The notes under the pieces are model-generated. The model saw only the letters and a program-made list of their open reading frames with translations. It made no database searches and had not been told where the DNA came from. The translations under genes and the position numbers were made by a program. From Azolla caroliniana (Eukaryota; Polypodiophyta), in the NCBI GenBank assembly GCA_043228905.1, contig JBHGNT010000003.1:20708001-20772000 (forward strand): a DNA stretch of 64,000 nt. The letters are read 5' to 3'. Positions 57,301 to 64,000 of the stretch are shown here, piece after piece. Every line of letters begins with the position of its first letter. Position 1 is the stretch's first letter.

Positions 57301-60300
57301 ACAAGTTCATTCTTTTGTTGCTCTAGATCTGGTCGTTCTCCTGCTACAACTATACCTAGAAGCTGATCAGACAATCCCTCCTTCGTAATCATGAAGTTTA
57401 ATAGCGTAACTTTAACAGATGTTTCTGGAAGATAATGAGGATTTCTCAATTTTGTGGTTATATAGAATCGAAAATCATTGTTGTACTCAATGGTTGCATC
57501 TCCAAGTCTTATGCACATCATACCCGCTGACTTAAATACCTGATTGCATAATACAGGTCTAGTTTCTATAATCAGTATAAAACATTTTTATTCTGGAGTA
57601 TAAACAGATAAAGTATTACTTTAGATAGCATGTAGTGCACATCAGACAGGACCTACAGGATCTAGGGACCAACATGTGATTGCAAGCATAAGAAAACTAT
57701 ATTAATGTCTTCTACGACTCCAAAATGGCCTATAAGACCAAACAAGAGATTACATATTATAATGTTTCCTCATCTTTGAGAACAACAAACCAAAGAGGCA
57801 GTGGAAGAATCATCAAATTTCATAGTATTTTAATTGTGCAGCTTTATAGGCAATGCTGTATGTAATAATGGGCATATCCTCTGCCTCAGGAGGTATACCC
57901 TTATACTCCTATCTATATCTCCAACTAATGTGATGAGATGTGGATTTGCCAAATGGTGCGTCTAAATCCAGGAGAATGAGTGATTTTCATATTTCCATGT
58001 AGTATAAATCCATTCTCAGTGCTGTGAAGAAAATGGTCTAAATAGAAGACCAGCATCATCCCTAACTCTTGCATATGTTTGAGCCAAGCACACCTACTCT
58101 TTAGCTGAGTGAGACCTAGCCCAATGATTTTACTAATCTCTGGGAGAGTTAGTGTAACAGATGGTGCATCCTAGGAGTGTTGGGATGGAGGAAATTTGTC
58201 TAAGCTGAAACCATGGACGTCAAATGAAGAGCCATTTGGGCTTACCACCATCAAGTACTAACTTCTATGGCTGTATCATTTAAAGGAATCCCAAACCAAT
58301 TAGGCATATCTATGTCGAGGAACCTCTAACATACTATGAGGAAAGGACATTGACCAGAGCAGAGCTTCAAAGTGCAGCCATCTCAGTTTAACAGATCTTT
58401 TCCTTAAATCATTCTTGAGATCTTTCCATCGACCTCCACCCATTAGAGATGCCTCCAATCTGCAATGATAGACCAGACCAGGCCCCCAATTCTGCACTTA
58501 TATGTGACGTGAGTATCAAATAGCCACACTTTAATACTTCACTTTTGTAACCAAGCCTGTGGATACATCCTTTTTAGTCCCGTTGCTGCATACCCCCTAG
58601 TAAATTGATCTGGTGCAGCCGTTCTCATGGAGAAGATAGGTCCTGTGAACACTACACCAAGGTACATGTATGGATCTATACAATCCACCATCTTGTCCAT
58701 ACATGATATCAGGTGGGCATTCTCATCCACTGAAATATAGTATTAAACACCAAGGCTTCAGTTTTTCCCCAAGGTTCACTGAGAGCCTACTATCTTATGA
58801 AAAGGAATCTGCTATATGCACAAGGGTCTTGATAAGCCCTTTGGAGAATCTGTTATAGGCATAAAATGTAGAGTATCCAAGTTTCTCCATAAGCCCTCTG
58901 GACAATCTGCCATAAGCACAAAATCATCTGCTTATAACACAATAAGTGTCTCAGAAAGAAGAAAGAAAGAAAGATATATTAACGTCTTTTAAGAGGCCAA
59001 AATGGCCTATAAGACCAAATAAGAGATTACATCTTAAGTGTTGTCTCATCTTGAGAACAAATCAAAATAAAATAAATATTACACAGTAAATATAAAAGTA
59101 AATAACATGAAAGGAAAATTAATGAGGGAATCTGATTTTTGGCACATGTGAGATCCTCAAATTAGGTATATTGTAGCTTTTGTCTTCGAAAGATCTCTAG
59201 CATAGGTCGATCCAGAATGGAAATGTCTCCGAAGCGAGGGAAGCACCTACGATTGCGGGAGATAATGGCTTTTATCTGTCAGAGAGAACCACCTCCTGCT
59301 TTCTGCCTGTTCCTCATATCTAAGATCCACATGCTCTGTCCATCTTCTCAATTCATACTCAAGTATAGATCCAGACAACTTGGCCAATGAATGGCCAATC
59401 ATGATACTGCAATAGTTAGTTGTAGACAGCATCTCTTAATTTAAGGAAATGGGCCACAATCATATGCAAGTTGCAAGAAGACCCTCACTTATTGCTCTAT
59501 TCAACATGAGGGACAGTAGGTTTGCAATAATGTCTTGGGAGCATAAAAATCTTCTACAACGTACATCATCATGATCTAGTGCCCTTTCTATCTGCAGTTG
59601 GATAGAGGTGGGTGCCCATTGCCAGGATTGTTTTTGGGGAGGAAAGTTGGCAGACACAATCTTACACATATCTAGGAGAAACATTCACAAATCCTCGGTT
59701 CTCCCTATGGGGAAGTGCCTGAGCTCAACTTTCACGTGCCTATGGAATCCTTGGTGTTATTGGAAGACAATGTGCACATACACAATTGCAAGAACCAAAA
59801 ACTAATTTGTGGTTGTTTGATACACTCTCACATAAGGAGCTAGACATTGGTTTCCCATGATATAATCCAGCAGATATGGCCCTACAGTGACCAAGAATTT
59901 TCTGATCAATAGCTGGTATCCAATGGATTTGGGAACTCCCAACCCAAAGGTAGTCAAGGTTGGCACTGATGACATCAAAACAGCTGACTAACCATGGAGA
60001 TAATTGTTGTTGGTATCTGAAATGCAAGAATGGTCACATGACATTGATATAAATGAGACACCATTTTAAAGCTGCAATCTCCTGCTTGGTCTTATAGGTC
60101 AATTTGGCCTATTAACAGACATTAATATAGCTTTCTTTCTCTTTCCATCTTCTTTTTCACATGCTTCATGTTGTATTATAATTGATTTGCTAGATTTCAT
60201 TACAAAAAATAGCAGCTTTATCAAACCTGCCGCAAGAGTAAAGGCTCGAGGGATGGGTCGAGCTCTTCTCCAACATTTTCTAATAGAACAGGCAATCCAA

Positions 60301-63300
60301 ATTGAATAGCATTTTCTAAGGTTCGCATGTATTCGCTTCCTCCAGAAAGCTTGATTATTTGCAAATTTCTTGAACGTTCCATATTTCGAATCCACTTGTT
60401 TGCCTGGCCCTGTTTAAAGATGCATAGGATACATCAGAAAGTGAATGAAAGTTCAATTTTAGTCAATATACAGCATCTCTGCAAAATAAATATGAATCGC
60501 AACTGAGGTAGAATAAATATAAATTGTAAAAGAGGTATTAATGTTATGTGGTACCTCAGGGTCTATCAATAATGGCCACCTACGGGAATTAGCCACAATA
60601 ATTGCATTATCGGTTGAGAAGGAATCATTGGGAAGACCTGAAATAATCCAATCTCGAATCTGAACAGGATTGCCCAAAAGACCCTTCAATGAAAAGGTTG
60701 GAGAACGTGGTAGGTTTTCAGATCTACAGAATCCCATCCATATTTCAATTATCTCCTGCCGGAAACTGCCAAATAATGGCTAAGATAAGATTTTCATTCA
60801 GTAATTTAGAAGATGTTACAACACAGGATATTGAAACAAAATATTCCCTCACGTTTTGGAGAACATTTAATCTATGGCCATTATATTCTTCTATTAGTTC
60901 TTCCTATATAACACTTTATTTAAATTCAAGGAGTCGTGATGCTTGAGGCAGATATCCACTGAATCTCCCTTGAAAGCATTTGCCCACAATTAGGATTTCA
61001 ACTTGGTTTTCACATAAGCACTCATCTTTCTTAAGGACTTTTGTGAGATTTATCATTACACCATGGCTAAAAGGATCTATTACTGTTCCATGTGCAAAAA
61101 CATAAACAAACTATCAACCATACTTAACAGAACAGGATGGGTCATTCATACATCTTGTACCTTAAGCAGGTCTATTAATTTACTCATACATATTCAATTT
61201 GGTTAGCTATCCTCCAAGATGATGCAAGATTTTCAAATGTGATCTTTTGCTCAGTCTAAGAGAACAGGATTGCTGAATGGTATAGGTGATACTACACTGC
61301 CTTGCTCTAAATATGTTCATAATTGGAGATGTAAAAAATCAGTATAATCGCTGATCAGCGGAACATGTAATATGGACATGATATTGTGATCTATTGCACT
61401 GTAATGTTGCTTCTATCTGAGAGAAAAAAGGACCAAACGCACATTGAAACCAAAGGCGGAGCCAATAAGTTTTTTCATGTAATAGATACATTTATTCTCA
61501 GGGAAGGAAGTTTTCTGCAAAGGCCTAAAACATCACAATTGCATAATCAATCGAGAACAGAAACCTTGCTGGAAATGCTCCAAGGTACGCTATAATTCCA
61601 GACGCAATGAGCACATCGCCTATGAGATTTCCATATTGGTTTCCTAAATCTACTGCTGCAGCCATCCATCGCGTTCTCTCTCCACCAAGGCCTCCAATAA
61701 GCTGCTCAGCTCTCTCCAGCTTTATAGTGCACATTTTCACATCATGCTGAGACCCACATCAAACCCAGATTTCATGTTAGTGTAAGATTGACAAGCCCTT
61801 TGTGGTTTTTGCATGCCACTGATTTGGATTATATATATACCTGAAGATTCTCCTTTTTCAACATTATTGACTCAAGCTCCTCTTCCAATGTTGCCAGTTT
61901 GTCAAGAATAATTTTTAAGTCTGCCTGCTTTGCTCTCAGACCTTCCATGACTTCCTGATACTTGTTCTCTGCAGCTTTGAGTTTCTGTCGTTTTGGAGCA
62001 ACAAATTTAGCAACAACATCATATTTATCCATGGCAATAATCCACTTGCATAAACCTTCGGCAGCAGCAGATGCATTTGCTGCTCTTTCTGGGGTAAAAT
62101 CAGCATTACTGATGTAGTGCTGTCGTATTTTTGCCATGACCTTTGTATCGATATTATCTTTATCAAAATCTTTTAAGTTTTGAAGGAAGTCTCGATTATT
62201 CAGTAATGTGACTGAGGGTTTCCAGTAGTCTAGCATGAAACCACCTTTACCATCAGGTTGTTTTGCTGGCTTTACATCAAGAACAACACAGACTGCCTCC
62301 ATTACTAGTTTTACTGCTGCAGGAGGGTTTGACAGCTTCTTTACGTAGTTAATATCATTTGCTGAAAGCGTATCTAGGGCTGCTAATGCTTCTTCAAGGA
62401 CCGGCATAGCACTTGCTAGTGCAGCTTCACATTCATCTCTGATAACTTTTGCTTCAGCTGCCTGTTTAGATGCTTCTGCCTCATCTCGCTGTACAATGGC
62501 CTTTTTGGGTTCGACTACCTCCTTCTTTTCCCTTTCTACTTTGATCATAAGTTTTTCTACTTCTTCAACCTAGACATTATATTTGATGAGAGGTTACTAA
62601 TAATAATGAAATCCAATGCATGAGGTACACATTAGACAAACAATAAGCAAGAAGAGAATGTAAAACCTGGCATCACTTATGCATTGCACCACAGGTAAGA
62701 AGCCTCAATGAGAGGTTAAAACCTCCCAAAATCTGATAGCAAGAAAATCCTATGCAGATCACAATATCTGTCTTATTCTTAGAAGAATGTTTAGAGAAGA
62801 AAGCATGTATATGCTCATACGGATCTTTTGAGACATCTTTCTATTGATTTTCACCAGAATAATCACAACTATATTTGGTGTTTATTGTGGGCCACGCCTT
62901 GTGCATAGAGGTGGAGGTATCTCCCCCATACTCAGAGTGGCTGCCTGATGCTCAACTCACACCCTGACACCCATGCACAAGAAGGTGAATTATGCCATCT
63001 CACGGGAAAAAAATGATGTTACTTTGGCATCCCATATATCTTCATAATCATAAAGAATAATACATAATATTTCCTTGACTCGTCTCCCATTAGAACGTAA
63101 GTAATAAATGCTCATTGAGAACCCAAGATATTAAATTTATTTGACACAAAACTGAAAGATCAAAGCAAGATACATCTATAAAATAGAATGTAAAAGCAAT
63201 GATAAAAAATAAGTTATATTTTCCTAGCATTGCAATTGTTTCCTCATCAGCATGTGAATTTTTTAAACTTTTTTGTTTAAGGCCTACCTTGTCCTCAGCA

Positions 63301-64000
63301 GCATGTGCATTAAGGCTTTTGTTTAAGATGGTAAAAGTAAAAGAAATCCACACCTTGGTTATATAAAAAGAACATAAAAAATGTCTTATGTTAAATTTCC
63401 TCACAACTCTTTATCTAGGATGCATAGTATACCGTAATGAGCAGTTTTGGTTTGAGCTCAGTCAGTTCTTGTTGCATCACAGCCACCTGCTCAGCACTAG
63501 AGCTTAGTTTTTCCAAGCCAACTTCATATCCCCGCTTTTGTTTGAGTTTTTCCTCTTGTTTAGCAATTAAAAGTGCCTGAAATCAAGTAGTGTCAGCAAG
63601 AAAACTTGGTATAATCTCTCACATACGAGATGCTCCTAAAGCATAACATATAGACAGTATAATATAACCTGAAAAGTCGATAAAAGCTCAAGATAAGAAG
63701 TTGGCGTCACATAATTGAACCGTCCCATCTTAACTTTCAGCTCATTGGAATAAAAATGCACTCTTTCATGAAAGGCCTGTAATAAAAAAGTAAAAACCAA
63801 AATTTAATAAAAAGTACTAGGAGAATCTACAATTATAGTAACTACTGATTCAATATTGAATCCATTCTGTCAAAGGTGTCACCACTTGATGATTGAGATA
63901 TTCTTTTACCTTGCATATGCGCACAATGCTCATTCTTATGCTGTCTTCCAAGGAAATCTCCTTCAAAAATTTGTACGCAACTGCCTCTAAAGCATCCTCT
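51320..64000 (-). CDS. Axonemal inner-arm dynein heavy chain, DNAH3/7/12 type, 3' part (17 exons)
   Basis: Minus-strand exons: >64000-63910, 63776-63669, 63576-63433, 62569-61841, 61746-61565, 60765-60555, 60409-60227, 57539-57294, 57104-56955, 56760-55974, 55831-55736, 55430-55276, 55168-54930, 54814-54708, 54621-54168, 54063-53964 and 51898-51320. All use GT-AG and all phases close, giving about 1,519 residues. They cover the end of AAA4 ([11 protein letters not shown]), the stalk coils and microtubule-binding tip (the 243-codon exon at 61841-62569), AAA5 ([28 protein letters not shown]), AAA6 ([37 protein letters not shown]) and the C-terminal domain ([12 protein letters not shown] analogue, TTGHSTNF). 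The gene drives sperm flagellar beating. About 2,500 N-terminal residues, including the AAA1 P-loop, lie outside the window. No disruption is seen. Confidence 0.94.
55560..55700 (+). repeat. Dispersed repeat, degenerate copy in a dynein intron
   Basis: Matches the family order ('gatatattaac', 'ggctaaaatgac', 'gagattacat', 'ttatctcattttagag') at lower identity. It lies within the intron 55432-55735. Confidence 0.5.
57688..57800 (+). repeat. Dispersed repeat, copy 2
   Basis: 'ccaaaatggcctataagacc' and 'agagattacat' align with copy 1 at about 80% by eye. Confidence 0.65.
58070..58800 (-). pseudogene. LINE reverse-transcriptase C-terminal relic in a dynein intron
   Basis: Minus-strand fragments in two frames read '[21 protein letters not shown]' (58730-58539) and then '[22 protein letters not shown]'-like sequence (58497-58300). 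These resemble the region after the RT catalytic core in non-LTR elements of seed-free plants. Frameshifts separate them. It is a different family from the LINE at 16-21 kb. Confidence 0.5.
58955..59090 (+). repeat. Dispersed repeat, copy 1
   Basis: Contains 'aggccaaaatggcctataag' then 'agagattacatctt' and a TCTCATCTTGAGAACAA block. Shared with 57688-57800 (copy 2), 55560-55700 (degenerate) and, inverted, 60088-60160. No promoter boxes or target duplication were identified. Confidence 0.65.
60088..60160 (-). repeat. Dispersed repeat, inverted partial copy
   Basis: Reverse complement of the first half of copy 1: 'ggcctattaacagacattaa' then a CTTTC-rich tail. Confidence 0.6.
61841..62569 (-). 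other. Dynein stalk and microtubule-binding domain exon
   Basis: A single 729-nt exon encodes coiled coil 1 (Glu/Lys/Ala-rich heptads), the tip with [17 protein letters not shown] and [10 protein letters not shown], and coiled coil 2 ([20 protein letters not shown]). Tip length is ordinary for inner-arm dyneins, and no flap insertion as in dynein-c/DNAH9-type chains is evident. Confidence 0.85.

Larger units (their letters stand above)
57540..60226 (-). other. 2.7-kb dynein intron with retroelement relics
   Basis: This is the longest dynein intron in the window. It holds a broken LINE fragment (about 58070-58800) and three copies of a dispersed repeat. Frames at 59247-60027 on the minus strand show no recognised domain. 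Confidence 0.7.

Noticed and set aside
59247-60027. Minus-strand frames of 61-95 residues in the long dynein intron as a nested gene
   Set aside because: No domain, no consistent splice structure, and the neighbourhood is retroelement debris.

Overview
The window is nuclear DNA of a land plant that almost certainly makes flagellated sperm. It carries a plastid omega-6 desaturase gene (FAD6), a plastid-targeted DGAT3-like protein, plant-type LINE and LTR retrotransposons, and the 3' third of an axonemal inner-arm dynein heavy chain. Conifers and flowering plants lack axonemal dyneins. Bryophytes, lycophytes, ferns, cycads and Ginkgo keep them. Introns of about 0.1-2.7 kb and an AT-rich host background packed with retroelements fit a fern or lycophyte best, but the species cannot be named from this sequence.

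Layout. 1-4.1 kb: a DGAT3-like gene (+) preceded by a dense cluster of ACGT (G-box/ABRE-like) motifs. 4.1-10 kb: intergenic DNA with a decayed LINE reverse transcriptase and local duplications. 10.0-14.7 kb: FAD6 (-), ten exons rebuilt with every splice phase closing to a 449-residue protein. 15-15.4 kb: GA/TG/TC microsatellites upstream of FAD6. 16.05-21.0 kb: a degenerate L1-type LINE (-) that itself carries a 246-bp insertion. 21.0-41.4 kb: a three-level nest of LTR retrotransposons. 41.4-44.8 kb: intergenic, ending in an AT-rich minisatellite. 44.9-48.7 kb: a RING-FYVE-SYLF gene (+), five exons, 639 residues. 51.3-64 kb: the dynein heavy chain (-), 17 exons, running off the right edge.

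The nest is resolved to the base. An outer Ty3/gypsy element (+; 455-bp LTRs, target duplication GACCT) contains a second Ty3/gypsy element (-; 650-bp LTRs, duplication ACGC). That one contains a Ty1/copia element (+; 639-bp LTRs, duplication TTCTC). By-eye LTR differences fall from about 21/455 to about 9/650 to 3/639, matching the order of insertion. Removing the copia and one TTCTC restores an open gag frame across the insertion point.

The host genes do not form one pathway. FAD6 and the DGAT3-like protein are convergent and both belong to lipid metabolism, the RING-FYVE-SYLF protein to endosome/autophagosome trafficking, and the dynein to the sperm axoneme. The points most worth a second look are the three-domain RING-FYVE-SYLF protein, two introns that must use the same AAG|GCAAGT (GC-AG) donor, the ACGT cluster with a perfect 16-bp palindrome, the repeat-built DGAT3-like protein, a knot of tRNA-like SINE heads inside the outer gag, and serial apparent C-to-T nonsense changes in the retroelements.
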